From contig NW_004443615.1 of NCBI RefSeq assembly GCF_000330505.1, positions 128,666 to 192,665 on the forward strand: a stretch of DNA of 64,000 nucleotides. Reading direction: 5' to 3'. The stretch's first letter is position 1, and each line of letters begins with the position of its first letter. This DNA comes from Entamoeba invadens IP1. Its lineage: Eukaryota > Evosea > Mastigamoebida > Endamoebidae. The notes under the pieces are model-generated. The model did no database searches. It saw nothing but the letters and a program-made list of their open reading frames with translations, and was not told the origin of the DNA. The translations under genes and the position numbers were made by a program. Below, piece after piece: positions 9,435-20,900 of this stretch.

Positions 9435-10763
9435 TCATTTAAACCCATTCCAAAACACATTTCCATATCGCTCGCTAAGTTCGCGTTTATACACATCCCA
9501 TCCCCACGCTTCTAAAGCTTTCCCATTGGGTTCAAGTTGACTTGTCTCGACGTCGTCTGTCATCCGACACATCAACATTTTCTTCTCAAAGTCGTCACTC
9601 TTCACAACTACTGTTGAGATCCTTTTGAGGTATTCATCGATCTTGAATATCTTGGATTCCTCAATGTAATTTTCAAGTTCGTGGTCGCTCCACTCTTTCA
9701 CAGATTGTGGCAACTTCAGCTGCTTCGAGTTGATCTCTGTGATTTGATGTATTTCCTTTTCTTCTTTCAGTAGTGCAAATAACATGTTGTAATTCTTGTT
9801 ATGCAGAAGTCGATGAATAATGCGGCCCAACATCCTTAACACACGCCACGATGTCGACGACAGAACATCTGGACTGCTCGAGAGAATCAACTTTTGGACG
9901 ACAATTTCAGACTCGTGCGTTGATATCTCCGTTACAAAGAGTGATGCGTTATAAAGAGCGCCACACACAGCGTCCGATACAGCTGGGGGGTTTGGTGGAA
10001 GCAACAATGGGAGTAAAACATTGAAGAAGCACGGAGGTACAAATTCCTTTTGTGTAGTTATAATGAGTGCCTGCAAGACGGGTAACACGCACAAGTAATT
10101 GTTTGTGTTACCAAGTGCCAAGTTGTCGAGGAGGATCTGCACTTTAGGTGGTGAAATGTCAATTAAAATGAAGAACAAGGGAATACTCAACACACTCAGT
10201 GGTATTTGCAAATAGCTTTCAAAGACCTCTCCAATGTTTTTCGATCTCATCACTTCGCAAAAGCCTTCCAAGTTCCTTTCATTTCGGAGAGCAAGTGTTA
10301 AAAACACTGTAGAGAACTCGCTGTGTCTCAAAAAGTAAATGAATGCCTGCGAGAGGTCACTTGCACTCAGTTTGATATCAACTTGGTCTTTCCCATATAA
10401 AGGAGATGACATCGCGACTAATAAAAGGTGTTGTGTGCTTTGATCTGGTGGGTATATCTTATAGAACAATTTACTCACAAGACTAGTAATAGTCTCACTC
10501 GAGCAATGTCTCATACAAAGCGGCAACAACACTTCCAACATGAAAATTTCATTAGAAACACTTTGAGTAAAATTGTCGATGAGGTATTTGGTCACATTGA
10601 AAATTGGTGAAACGTCTTGAGTAGCAGACTCAAAGAGTTTGATGCGGTCGTTGTCGGTGAACTCGATTGTTAAAGAAGAAATGACGTCTTTCAAATTAAT
10701 GTTCTTCTCTGTCGCAAAAGTCTCAATAATGTCATTCACACTTTTCGACGTCCCATTCCCCAT
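9435..10763 (-). CDS. Probable N-myristoylated helical protein, unknown family
   Basis: The 442-residue product starts MGNGTSKS, a good fit to an N-myristoylation signal (Gly2 and Ser6, then basic), which suggests attachment to membranes. The rest is predicted mostly helical, with Leu-rich segments that look like an alpha-solenoid (for example VLPVLQALIITTQKEF and CGALYNASLFVTEIS). It ends in a Trp-rich motif (EAWGWDVYKRELSERYGNVFW). The combination of an MGxxxSK start and an all-helical body recalls Golgi-associated HID1 and dymeclin, but the resemblance is weak and length is only about two thirds of those families. Function should be treated as unknown. Confidence 0.82.
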   Translation of the reverse strand: MGNGTSKSVNDIIETFATEKNINLKDVISSLTIEFTDNDRIKLFESATQDVSPIFNVTKYLIDNFTQSVSNEIFMLEVLLPLCMRHCSSETITSLVSKLFYKIYPPDQSTQHLLLVAMSSPLYGKDQVDIKLSASDLSQAFIYFLRHSEFSTVFLTLALRNERNLEGFCEVMRSKNIGEVFESYLQIPLSVLSIPLFFILIDISPPKVQILLDNLALGNTNNYLCVLPVLQALIITTQKEFVPPCFFNVLLPLLLPPNPPAVSDAVCGALYNASLFVTEISTHESEIVVQKLILSSSPDVLSSTSWRVLRMLGRIIHRLLHNKNYNMLFALLKEEKEIHQITEINSKQLKLPQSVKEWSDHELENYIEESKIFKIDEYLKRISTVVVKSDDFEKKMLMCRMTDDVETSQLEPNGKALEAWGWDVYKRELSERYGNVFWNGFK

Positions 10764-10877
10764 CTATTGCCTCCTTTTTATTCAGTTCTATTACTTTCTT
10801 TCTTGTTAATCTAGTTCTTTTTTACTATAAATGAATTATAAATAAAACTAGAAAAAGAAGACTTTGTAGTAGTTATG

Positions 10878-11834
10878 TTATGCCTTATCTACTTCACCCG
10901 CATAGTAGACGTAGTTAGAGAAACCACACATATTGTCTGCTGCGCTGATTCTGAAGTACCCATTTTCTCCCCAAGTTTTGCCATATGAGTTCTTTGCAAT
11001 GAAATACTGAATGCCCTCCTCATCAACACCATATCCAATGACATGAACGGTATGTGTGGGGTTATCTGTCTTGCATCGGTCTTTATAAATCCCTTTGGTG
11101 TACAATTGGAAGTTTGCCCTTGAAGCATCAAAAGCGACTACAGTGCCTTTGTAGGAATAGATCAAGTCTCGATGACACGAGTCTTCACCAGCACAATTCT
11201 TATAATGGTAACTGTCCAACTCCGCGACTCGCGGAGTCGACTTACAGTAATCGTCTTTCGTAGTATATGGGAATGAACTCTCTGACCCAATGCCTTTGCT
11301 TTTGATATAGTCAAAAGCAGAATTCAAAGGAGCCCCGTCACAGCCACTTGCGCCATATTTATATGCACAGGAAATGATCTCCGCGGGAGACAGATAGTAA
11401 TTTGCTCGATTCAAGTCCGAGTACTTATACAACATCTTCGACTCTATTAAACTGGCAGTGGCAAACGCATAACAAGACCCACAATTTCCTTGGTCCCGGG
11501 GATCAGTCACACAATTCTTCTCATTAACACTCCTCATGTCAAATGAATTTGGAGAAGAAGACACACTTTTAACTGCTGAAGAAGGTTGCGTTGGTGGTGG
11601 AACAGAATGAAGGAGTGTTTTGTACTCTTCGTTTGTCATTGAGGCAAATGGACCTTCGACAGAAAGACGATACTCTTTGGTGTTGTCATTGGCAATTACA
11701 TAATTGAGGTTGTCGACAAATATCGCCCGACGTCGGAGAATCTCTGCGGTTGTAAAATGTTTGTTGTGTTTCTTGACCCACTCTTCAAACGTGAAAGAGT
11801 GCGATAAACACACCAGGACAAATAGAAATAGCAT
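10878..11834 (-). CDS. Papain-family (C1A) cysteine protease precursor
   Basis: This is a secreted or lysosomal thiol protease of 318 residues. It has a signal peptide (MLFLFVLVCLSHS), a short inhibitory propeptide of about 75 residues beginning FTFEEWVKKHNKHF, and a mature domain. The catalytic Cys lies in DQGNCGSCYAFA, with the oxyanion Gln just before it. The catalytic His is in HTVHVIGYG, and the Asn in AKNSYGKTWGENGY. Papain family members usually have KNSWG, so the Tyr here is a variation. Disulphide-forming cysteines such as SGCDGAPL are in the usual places. It resembles the Entamoeba EhCP proteases in layout, which are major secreted hydrolases, but I cannot assign it to one member. 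No intron is needed. Confidence 0.96.
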   Translation of the reverse strand: MLFLFVLVCLSHSFTFEEWVKKHNKHFTTAEILRRRAIFVDNLNYVIANDNTKEYRLSVEGPFASMTNEEYKTLLHSVPPPTQPSSAVKSVSSSPNSFDMRSVNEKNCVTDPRDQGNCGSCYAFATASLIESKMLYKYSDLNRANYYLSPAEIISCAYKYGASGCDGAPLNSAFDYIKSKGIGSESSFPYTTKDDYCKSTPRVAELDSYHYKNCAGEDSCHRDLIYSYKGTVVAFDASRANFQLYTKGIYKDRCKTDNPTHTVHVIGYGVDEEGIQYFIAKNSYGKTWGENGYFRISAADNMCGFSNYVYYAGEVDKA

Positions 11835-12781
11835 TGACTGGATATCACAGTTAGAACATTTTAATACTAATATATACTATAATTTAATTAGTATTTTTAA
11901 TTAATTATATCTAAAGTATTTTTACTTGATTTCTCTTGATTTATGACGTTCGACTTTTTAAGAAAAGTGGTCAATTATTTCAGTCATTTTTCATGGCAAT
12001 ATAATGGAATTTAGTCTTAAATAGTTAATTATTTATTTTTTTTTATTGTTATTATTCTTATTATTATCATGACGTAACAAATTAATTATTTATTTTTAAT
12101 TAAAGATCTTTAATTAAAAATAATTTTTTTTATTGTTTTATTGTTTAAACCTACGGGAAATGATACTAACAAAACAAAAAAAAAAGAACAGATGACAAGG
12201 TATAGATTTGTTTTAATTATATTTATTAGTTTAATGGAAAAAAAAATATTATAAAAATATAATCATTTTTTGAGTTTTTAGTTTTATTATAGTTCTATCA
12301 AGATTGTTAATTGTTTTTTAGTTGTTTTTATTATTTTATAATTATTATTTTTTCTTTATTAGAAACTTAGATAAATTAATAAATAAACTTAATTATTATA
12401 TAATTAAATTGACCTAATAAAGAAAAACAATTTAATAATTGTAATAAATACTTTTAATAAATTATATATTAATATAATAACCATAAATTAAAAAAATACA
12501 ATTTAACAATTTCAATTAATAAAAATAGTAATATATTTTATTATATTAAAACTAAACAATCTCCATTTTTTTAATTACAAATACAAAATATTCATGGAAT
12601 TCCCGATATTTTACAATATAAAACGGCAAAAAAAGACAAATCACAAAACAATATCATTAAAGTATTAAAAAGACAGTAAAAAATCACATGAACAATCCCA
12701 GTCAATTGCTTGTCACAAATTGATTTGGACGGAACGAAATAAAAAAATACAATTACAACAAATAGTATGCGTTGGGTGTGC
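11835..12781. other. Very AT-rich intergenic region
   Basis: Nearly a kilobase of AT-rich sequence, with homopolymer A and T runs and many short TTAATTA-type motifs. No coding potential was seen. The first part is the upstream region of the protease gene. Confidence 0.65.
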
Positions 12782-13021
12782 TCAGAAGAAAGAGACTTCC
12801 TTCACGTGTGGGACGTATGTGGAGTTGTCTATTGGGAAGTCATCGAAGACAAAGTCGTCGAGGGTTTCAATGTACTCGTCGATGACGCTTTCTATTCTCG
12901 AGAGTGATCTGCTTCCTTCTTTGAAGTAAATAGGAGTCTCGTTTATTCGTTGTTTGATGTACTTAAAGTCCTCTTGTTGGTTTGCGAGTAGTGTGAAGAG
13001 TGATGGTTGAGTTGTTGTCAT
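12782..13021 (-). CDS. Small acidic protein, 79 aa, unknown
   Basis: This ATG-started frame encodes a helical, acidic protein (it contains LLANQQEDFKYIKQRINE and DEYIETLDDFVFDDFP). Base composition is clearly richer in G+C than the flanks, as in the real genes of this window. No family is recognised. Its ATG overlaps the stop of the preceding small frame (13018-13140) in an ATGA tetranucleotide, so the two may be halves of one protein separated by a frameshift. Confidence 0.6.
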   Translation of the reverse strand: MTTTQPSLFTLLANQQEDFKYIKQRINETPIYFKEGSRSLSRIESVIDEYIETLDDFVFDDFPIDNSTYVPHVKEVSFF

Positions 13022-13140
13022 TGAATGACTGACTTGAGTTCGCCTTCATTTAATAGTTGCTTCAAATTTTTCTCGCTTCCGAAGTTTTCGTTCCGACTCG
13101 GTTTTGAGGGGTCGTAATTTTTGCAATCTATTGTTTTCAT
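13018..13140 (-). CDS. Short upstream frame, 40 aa, joined by ATGA overlap to the next
   Basis: An ATG at 13140 opens 40 codons of coding-like composition (MKTIDCKNYDPSKPSRN at the N-terminus, EKNLKQLLNEGELKSVIQ at the C-terminus) before TGA at 13020-13018. It has no GTTTGT donor, so splicing into the downstream frame is not supported. It may be the N-terminal part of the 12782-13021 protein, displaced by one base by a real or sequencing frameshift, or an upstream ORF with regulatory effect. Confidence 0.45.
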   Translation of the reverse strand: MKTIDCKNYDPSKPSRNENFGSEKNLKQLLNEGELKSVIQ

Positions 13141-14403
13141 TCCCCGATTTTGCAGAAAATTTTCCGCTGTATCCTTTTTGTTGGAAATTTGAGGAAATGA
13201 ACTTTCACTTTTATTATGCTTTGGTTGTAAAATAAGTTTAAACTATATTATTACTTTTGTTTTCACATTTATTGAAAAAAAAATATGTATTTGAATAAAT
13301 GGTTTAAAAAACAATTATTTATAGTTTTGTTAACAAAATATGAAGACTGAATTCTAGTTTTATAATCAGTTTAAGTGGAACTAAGGTACAAAGCTGACAG
13401 AAACTAAAGCCCAAAAATTAATTTTGTTACATCGTTATAACATTGGCATTTTTATCATGTTTTTACCGCTTATTCTTATTCAGATGTATAGAACTGACAA
13501 GAAAAATGAAATCGCCAATTATTATCCAAAATATTTTGTAGCCATTTTATAGTCCTTCAATAAAACGTCAAAATAATACCTCTCCTAAATTTACTGGAAA
13601 TCTGCCCCAAAAGTAAGTGATGCCACTAAATAATCTTGCTATTGATTTTCTTTTGTCTTCTTTTTGGTACGTAATAAAGGCAAATTTACAATTTAAATTT
13701 CTATGTATATGAAATATTATATGTGTAATACTTAAAACTATTTATTTTAATTTGTGTTTCTTTATTGGTGACATGTGGAGTAATCTGCTAAACCATTTTT
13801 AATAATACTTTTTCTATAGTTTATGTCGTTTTTATAACGACTTTCTTCATCATGAAAAATACCCCCTTTATTAACAAATGTTGGGTAAATATAGCCCCTG
13901 ATTACTAAACTATATTTATAATATTTGAACTTTTAAAGTATTATAATACTTCATGAAGAGTTTTAAATACCAGTTAGAACATTTTGGATCTGCGGTTTTG
14001 TTAACTTAATGTCTTGCATTTTTTACGTAACATAACGGGATGCTTGCTTGCTAACAATATTCATTGGCATTGACAAATAACCAACTCCTCTTTTACTCAG
14101 TAAAACAATTTAAAAAGCCCTATGAACCCCCTAATATAAAAGGAATTAACCCAAAAACTTGGAAAAATCTTGGGCTTTTTTTTACAAATTTTTTCGAAAT
14201 ATTGAGAAAAGGTGCACTCAGTTTGTTTTAGAAATGATTTGATTGAAAACATTTCTGCTGAATCCCATGCCAACTCGGGAAGTCTTTTTAATGTTTTTTG
14301 AAAATTGTTTTGCACAGTGGTTTCTTCATATAATTAAATTATAGTTAATATACTATTCAATTGAAACAATAACAAAATAAAGTTCTCCAAACAAAATGTT
14401 ATT
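13141..14403. other. Intergenic region with possible remnants
   Basis: Most of this is AT-rich. Two patches, about 13370-13640 and 14090-14320, are less AT-rich. The second contains a minus-strand open frame with no ATG near its beginning, which is not called as a gene. Neither patch gives a recognisable product, and decayed repeats or genes are possible. Confidence 0.5.
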
Positions 14404-15111
14404 TTAACACTCAATTTCCAAATTTGTTCTATTAATTGTTTGTGCTTCGAAAGTGTTGACGACTTGAGTTTCTCCTTCGACATATTCGAGTAACATTGGC
14501 TTAAACTTCAAAGTCGACTTTTTGATACAAAGTGCGGCATTCACGTAGAGGATGTTATTAATCTTTTGATACCCATAATCCCCATGTGAATGTCCAAAGA
14601 CATGACACTTAACACACTTCGTTTCTGCTATTCCTTTCTTGAGTATTTTTGATCCCAAGTGTTCAACGTCTGTCGCGACAACTGAGTAAGGTGGCTCGTG
14701 TGTAACAACTAAGTCGACTCCTTGTATCATTTCTACAAGTTGCTTTTCACTTAATGTCCTATCTATCGCATAACACCCACCAAAGATTTCAATACCAAAA
14801 AGAGTCACCCTCTCGTTCAATAATAAGTGCGCGTGAGTACAATGATCCGTAAACCAACTTCTCGCCTCTGGAAATTGTGCCACATATTTGTTCTCGTGAT
14901 TGCCAAAGACCACAACACGCTCTTTAGACGGCGTTTCTTCAAGCCACTTCGCAAACGACTCCACCGTTTCCTTTTTCCCTCCAGACGAGAAGTCTCCACA
15001 ACATATTAGAAGATCGCACTCGGGTATTATAACCTTCTTATGACGCAGGTGTGTGTCTGATATCACGCATACTCTCACCTTATTTCTCTCCATCAATTTA
15101 TTGAACGACAT
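14404..15111 (-). CDS. Calcineurin-like metallophosphoesterase, MPPED-like
   Basis: The 235-residue product has the complete ordered motif set of the calcineurin-like superfamily: ISDTHLRH (about residue 18), CCGDFSS (about residue 37), FGNHENK (about residue 69), VTHEPPY (about residue 136) and VFGHSHGDYG (about residue 171). These residues bind two metal ions at the active site. Its short length and the THLRH and HEPPY motifs resemble the MPPED1/MPPED2 group, some members of which hydrolyse cyclic nucleotides or phosphodiesters; the substrate here is not known. There is no signal peptide. Confidence 0.92.
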   Translation of the reverse strand: MSFNKLMERNKVRVCVISDTHLRHKKVIIPECDLLICCGDFSSGGKKETVESFAKWLEETPSKERVVVFGNHENKYVAQFPEARSWFTDHCTHAHLLLNERVTLFGIEIFGGCYAIDRTLSEKQLVEMIQGVDLVVTHEPPYSVVATDVEHLGSKILKKGIAETKCVKCHVFGHSHGDYGYQKINNILYVNAALCIKKSTLKFKPMLLEYVEGETQVVNTFEAQTINRTNLEIEC

Positions 15112-15313
15112 TTGCTTTATATCTTATTATAGAGCACTTTTGAGTTTTGTCTTTTTCGGTGGAATTAGTTAAATTAATAACATTTAATATAATAATTATA
15201 TATTAAATTATAATATAAGATATAAAATAATACTATATTATATATAACTTAATAATATATTATATATAAATAATATAATATATTGCATATAACTAAAAAC
15301 AATGAGAGTATTA

Positions 15314-15688
15314 TTAATCAAGTCGCACTAACACAACATTCAATCGACTCCCATTCGAAAAGTCGACAACAGTGTTGTTCTGCTTATTCTTCCATTGATA
15401 CACATCATCAAGTGAAATCGATGAAAATGCTTTGTATTCATCTGCTTTGACCGGGTGCGTTTCGTAATACTCAAAAAAGATGAGTGGCCTTTGTTCGGGG
15501 ACTACAGTTATATCAAAGGTGTCTGAAAAGACCGGGTTCACCGTTTTCTCAACAGAAGTTTTAAACATCTGACTCCCACATTGGGCTACTACATACCGCC
15601 CCGAACATAAACGGATGTCCGCAGGATTGATCGCCATTTTTGATCCTTTCTCAAAACTCCCAAGCCCAAATTTGACTTTAATTCGCAT
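15314..15688 (-). CDS. Small C2-like domain protein
   Basis: The 124-residue product starts at the ATG at 15688; the frame extends only one GTG codon further. It reads like a single C2 beta-sandwich: a strand at the N-terminus (MRIKVKFGLG), GRYVVAQCGSQMFKTSV where canonical C2 domains have SDPYVxV...KTxV, and NPVFSDTFDITV, the usual NPxWNxxFxF strand. The Asp of the canonical SDPYV calcium loop is replaced (SGRYV), so calcium-dependent membrane binding may be lost. Function is unknown; protein or lipid binding is the default expectation. Confidence 0.75.
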   Translation of the reverse strand: MRIKVKFGLGSFEKGSKMAINPADIRLCSGRYVVAQCGSQMFKTSVEKTVNPVFSDTFDITVVPEQRPLIFFEYYETHPVKADEYKAFSSISLDDVYQWKNKQNNTVVDFSNGSRLNVVLVRLD

Positions 15689-15891
15689 CACTTCTGAAGT
15701 TTCTTATTCTAGTTCTTTAGCTTAGTTTTTTTATAGTTTTTTTATAGTTGTCGATCAAGAACAAGTTACCCGATCGTTTAAGTCATGCAACACCTTTTTT
15801 TTTATTTTTTTTATTAAATAAATTTAAATCATTAAAACAAATTAGATGTTGTAATTACAATAATTAAAATAAATAGTAACAAGCACTTAAA

Positions 15892-15912
15892 ACCCGATAA
15901 TAATTATCGGGT
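15892..15912. repeat. Perfect palindrome ACCCGATAAT-A-ATTATCGGGT
   Basis: Ten-base arms are separated by a single base. Its GC-containing ends stand out in AT-rich spacer. It could be a protein-binding site or a cruciform. It lies about 200 bases upstream of the C2-like gene. Confidence 0.8.
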
Positions 15913-16829
15913 CAACAACATCATTTTAGTCCAAATATTAATTCATAATTTTGTTATTTGTATTAATAAAAATGCTCCTTCGTCGCATCCACCTTTTTAA
16001 TTTTTTCATTTTATTAAAAAAACAATCAACTTTTATTATTTTTAAATTATAATTATAATAACAGTTTTCACTTTAAATATCAGGTGATAAAATATGTTTC
16101 CAATAGTAAATAATAAGATAGAGATACTCATCATAATGAATAAAAATTATATGTATTTATAAAGTTGTATACATGACACACGAATTAAATATTTAACACT
16201 TTTTTGTTGTTCTGGTGTTTACTCACACAACTTTATTACTGGTCAATATTAAAAATTGATTATTATTTAAGTTATTATTATCTTCATATACATGTTACAA
16301 TCTATCGCCGACATGTTTATCCATTTTTTAAATATCCTTTTTTATAAAATGCTTGTCACTTACATTACATATACACATCAACTTATTTTAAACATTCATT
16401 CTAATTTACATAATGTGTGTTTTTTGTACAAAATCATTTATCATATATTGTTTGACTTGTTAAACCAAACACAATCCGTTTGTATTATAGACTCGGTATC
16501 TCAGTCTGCACGCAGAAATAACATTCAACAACTTCTTTGTATCTTTGGTGTTGTCTTTCTTAAAATTTTTCTTAAAAACAATTGATTGTTCTACAATTGT
16601 TTTTGTTTATTATCGATTTGATATACCTATCTAACACTTTTTATTAATTATTTATCAAGACCTCCATTATTTTCAACTGTTAATGTTTTTTATGTTTTTA
16701 TCACACCTTATCGAAATATGATATATATGTTAAACGTATAACACATTAAAGTATATAAAAGTTTTTCATTATAATACCATTACTTCGAATACATTTTTAT
16801 TTCTTAGGGCATACTAATGGATGGATGTC

Positions 16830-16861
16830 TATCCACTGGATAAGCGTCCATCCAGTGGATA
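16830..16861. repeat. Perfect 12-bp inverted repeat (hairpin)
   Basis: TATCCACTGGAT at 16830-16841 is exactly complementary to ATCCAGTGGATA at 16850-16861, with an 8-base loop (AAGCGTCC). Related partial copies (GGATGGATG, GTCCATCCA) surround it, from 16817 to about 16885. No coding sequence is near. Confidence 0.85.
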
Positions 16862-17165
16862 CACGCTTTTTTGCTGGATACAAATAATTTTTAGTAAAAT
16901 AAAGTCAATTTTGTCATTAAAAAAAGCATTCATTTCCAAATAATAATAATTCTTTTTAAAAAAATATTATCACCAAATGGTGTAATCTGCCACATAACAA
17001 CAACATTTTTTTTTCATTTGATATGTTAATAATTATACTTTTATAAACATTATTTTTTTAATTTAACAATTTTTTAATTTACACACTATTTTATAAACAA
17101 TAACGTTAATTTTTTACTTGAATGAATACATTGATTTCAATAAAATTTGTTCGTTATTATCTGCT

Positions 17166-17265
17166 NNNNNNNNNNNNNNNNNNNNNNNNNNNNNNNNNNN
17201 NNNNNNNNNNNNNNNNNNNNNNNNNNNNNNNNNNNNNNNNNNNNNNNNNNNNNNNNNNNNNNNNN
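17166..17265. other. Assembly gap (100 N)
   Basis: Exactly 100 N, the usual placeholder for a gap of unknown size, so distances across it are unreliable. Confidence 0.99.
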
Positions 17266-17954
17266 ATTCATTTATAATTTTATCTTTTCTTAAGGAACTA
17301 AACTTGAATAAAACGATAGTTAGTAAAAAAAATTAACTATCGTTCGTATTGAAAAATCATCACATTTTATTATTAAGATTAGTAAAAATAATTATATTTA
17401 TAGTATATTACTTATAAGTAAAATACTATTAAGAAACGCAAGAATAACGTACAACTGAAATAAATAAATAAATAAATATACACGTTAGACAAACATATAT
17501 ATGTAAAAAAATAGATTGAGTTGATGTACTATATAATATTAATAATAAACTATATAGAAACAAAAGACAAGTTTCCATTTTTATAATTCCAAAAAAAGAA
17601 CACTTGTCCAAAAAATAAAACCAGATTATTTCCTTTAAACTATTATATATAGTAATTAAAACTATTTAACAAGATAAGTAAAAAACAATATACAATTGAA
17701 GCACAGTAGAATTGTTGTAAAAAAAGTAGTATGAGCCAATCATTTCTTTTTGTAAAGAATTATTCGTTGTCACTTCTTTTGAATTAAAAAGTAATCAACT
17801 ATAATGTACCATATTAGTAAGAATTGGTAATAGAAAAAAATGTTATGATTTTGATCGACTTGGTAATTAATAACTAATTAATAAATGAATTAAATTTTAC
17901 TAAAAAAATGAATGGAACAAACTGAGTAACTTGTATACAACTCAAAACGCAAAA

Positions 17955-20900
17955 ATGCTCTGTGTTTTCGTTCTTTGTATTCCTGTTATTCTATCAACAA
18001 CAAGAACACAGCGAAATGTCACTCGTTCTTTGGATAACAGCGAGTTGTTGAGTGATGAACACTTGTCATTGAATAAAAGTAGTTCTTCTTATTTTAATAA
18101 CACAACAAGTAGAGTGAAAGGAGACTGTCCAACAATATCGAATTGTGTAAGTTGTTGGTCGGATAAGTGCAATAACTGTAAAGTAGGGTATTATTTAAAT
18201 GCCAACAACAATGGATGTATTAGTTTGTTAGTCGTGTAATCAGTGAAGTGGAGTGACAAGAAGACTGTACTGAATCGTTTGGTCCATGTAAGGATGGGTG
18301 TGGCACATCACAAGGGTGTTACAATTGTATAAATGGGTATGGTCTTAAAGGGTTTTTTCCCCAGAAATGTGTAGGTTTGTATTGTATAACCATAATAAAT
18401 TTTATTTGACAAGCAGCGTGTTCTGGACATTGTGATTCCTGTCGTTTTGAAGGTTCAACAGAGAAATGTGATTCATGCATCAAAGGATATTATGCCAAAT
18501 GGTCTTTTTCATCGAATACTTACATATGTTATAGTTTGTATTATTATATAGTATGGAGATCGATTAACCTTAAGAATGTAACGTAGACCAATGTCTTGAA
18601 TGTAATGATAAAGATCAGTGTAGTGTATGTGAAGATGGGATGTATTTCAAAGGAACAGAAAAACAATGTCAGTTGTGTTCTACAGTTTTGGATCATTGCA
18701 CTTCATGTTCAAATTCTACATATTGCACAGTATGTACCTTCGGGTATTTTAAAAGTAATGGAAAGTGTGTGAGTTGTGATCAGGTATGTGGTGATGAAGG
18801 GTGTCTACCTGACTCTGGGAGGTGTATTAATTGCAATAGCACGACGGTGTTTAACAAAGAGAAAACGCAGTGTGTAAAAATGGAAAATGCGCATTGCACT
18901 TTATCCAATAACTCGTATTGCATTCAATGCGAAATTTCTTATTTACTAATTGGAGTTGGGTGTATTAAGACTGAATCATGCACTTGGTCAAGTGTAAAGT
19001 TTGGAAGTGTTTGTGTATCAAAGTATAGTGTGAATTGTGATACAACATATTCTAAGAGTTGTTCGAAGTGTAATGCTGATACTTCAAAGAATACGACAGT
19101 TGGTCATTGTGAGACGTGTGAACAACGAAAGGAAGCGTGTTCTTTTTGTCAAAAATCAAATAATAACAAATATTACTGTGATGCTTGTCGAAAGGGGTTT
19201 TTCCCATCAGGATCAGAAACACTCTGTGAGCCATGTTCAAATATGGTTGGGTGTGTTGAATGTGCAAATGTTGTTCCAACGACGGTAATGGATATGGTCT
19301 ATAGAAATTGCACAAAGTGTTTATCGACGTATTACCTTGAAGATGGGATATGTAAACAGTTACCAAACTGTTTTCTTCAGAACAATAAAACATGTGTAAC
19401 ATGTAATGTTGACTACATATTAACAGCAGATGGTACTTGTGTTGAATACACGACGATTTCAAATTGTGTGTCTGCTGTTAACAACGTGTGTTCATCGTGT
19501 AATGAAGGGTATTACATTAGTTCACTAAACACATGTACTCCATGTACAAATAATTGTATGAGTTGTTATGGTGTTTCATACGTCCAGAGATGCACACTGT
19601 GCCAAAAAAATTACACTCTTCTTGATTATCAATGCAGTGCTTGCTCGATTGAAGGGTGCAACGAGTGCAAAAACACAGATGACAAGTGTCTCACTTGTGA
19701 TGAGTTTCATTACTCTTTAAATGGGAAATGCAGTGTATGTAACAATTACTATACCAACTGTTTAAAATGCGGTCAGACGCGTTGTAGTGAGTGCAAAGAC
19801 AACTTTTATTTGTCGTATGAGAACAAGTGCAACCCATGTTCGGATATAGATGGGTGTGTGGAGTGTCTCCAAACATCTCCAACGTGTACAACATGTGCTG
19901 ATGGGTATTATCTCAATTCATTGGGGTGCCAAAAATGCACGACAAATCTTCCCAATTGCGAAATCTGCTCGAGTCAGAAGAGTTGTGATAAATGTGAGTT
20001 GGGGTTTTACCTCACAAACCAACACACGTGTGAGACATGCACAACTATTAATGGGTGTGAAAGGTGTAGTCAAACTGACTCGAAATGTTTGACATGTAAA
20101 GATGGATACAAAGCGACGAAGGTTGAAGGTGATTTTGTTGAATGTGAATCATGTGAACAAATCACTGCAAATTGCAAAACGTGTGACTCCGACTTTAATT
20201 GTATTGAGTGTGACTCGCCTCTTTTATTAAACACGACTGGAGGAAACCATTGTAGTGAATGTACACTCGCAAATTGTTTATTATGCAGCGCTACGTCGTT
20301 TGGATGTGAAACATGTGAGAGTGGGTATTATAGAGGGAGCGATTTGATGTGTCATAGTTGCTCTATAGACACAGAAGGAACTTGCAAAACATGTACGAGT
20401 ACAACGGAATGTTCAACTTGTAATACGGGTTATTTCATTGATGGTGTTACATGCAAAGCATGCGACACAATCACTGGGTGTGAGAGCTGTCTTACAACAT
20501 CACGGGAGTGCACCAAGTGTGTTTCGGGCAATTACCTTGATACGGACAAGACATGTAAGACATGTGACACGATAACGAATTGTAGTTCATGTTCTCCGAC
20601 ATCTAAAGTGTGTACAGAGTGTGATGCAACGAAAGCATCATATTTATACAATGACGCATGTCTGCCATGTTCATCAAATTGCCTTCATTGTACATCAACC
20701 ACTTGTTTGGAGTGTGAAGAAAACAATTACCCATCCACTGCATATTGTTATCCATGCAGTTCAATGAACGGCTGTCTCAACTGTAGCAACACTGAAGCGA
20801 AATGTGAAGTGTGCAAAGAAGGTGGAGTCGATCAAACCACATTTCGATGCACTACATGTAAAGATGCAAATTGTAATAACTGCGCCCTTGACAAAACGGA

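Larger units (their letters stand above)
15689..17954. other. Long AT-rich intergenic region with hairpins and a gap
   Basis: This 2.3-kb spacer separates a minus-strand and a plus-strand gene. It contains a perfect 21-base palindrome (15892-15912), a 12-bp-stem hairpin (16830-16861) and a 100-N gap (17166-17265). A plus-strand open frame at 16292-16585 has an ATG but is an AT-driven hydrophobic sequence and is not called. The frame across the gap is meaningless. Confidence 0.6.

Noticed and set aside
14097..14315. Minus-strand open frame of 72 codons
   Set aside because: It begins at GTG, has no ATG near its start and no recognisable domain; at best a remnant.
16292..16585. ATG-started plus ORF of 97 codons
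   Set aside because: Composition is that of AT-rich spacer and there is no domain or conserved motif.
17118..17336. ORF running across the N gap
   Set aside because: The middle is unknown sequence, so the frame means nothing.
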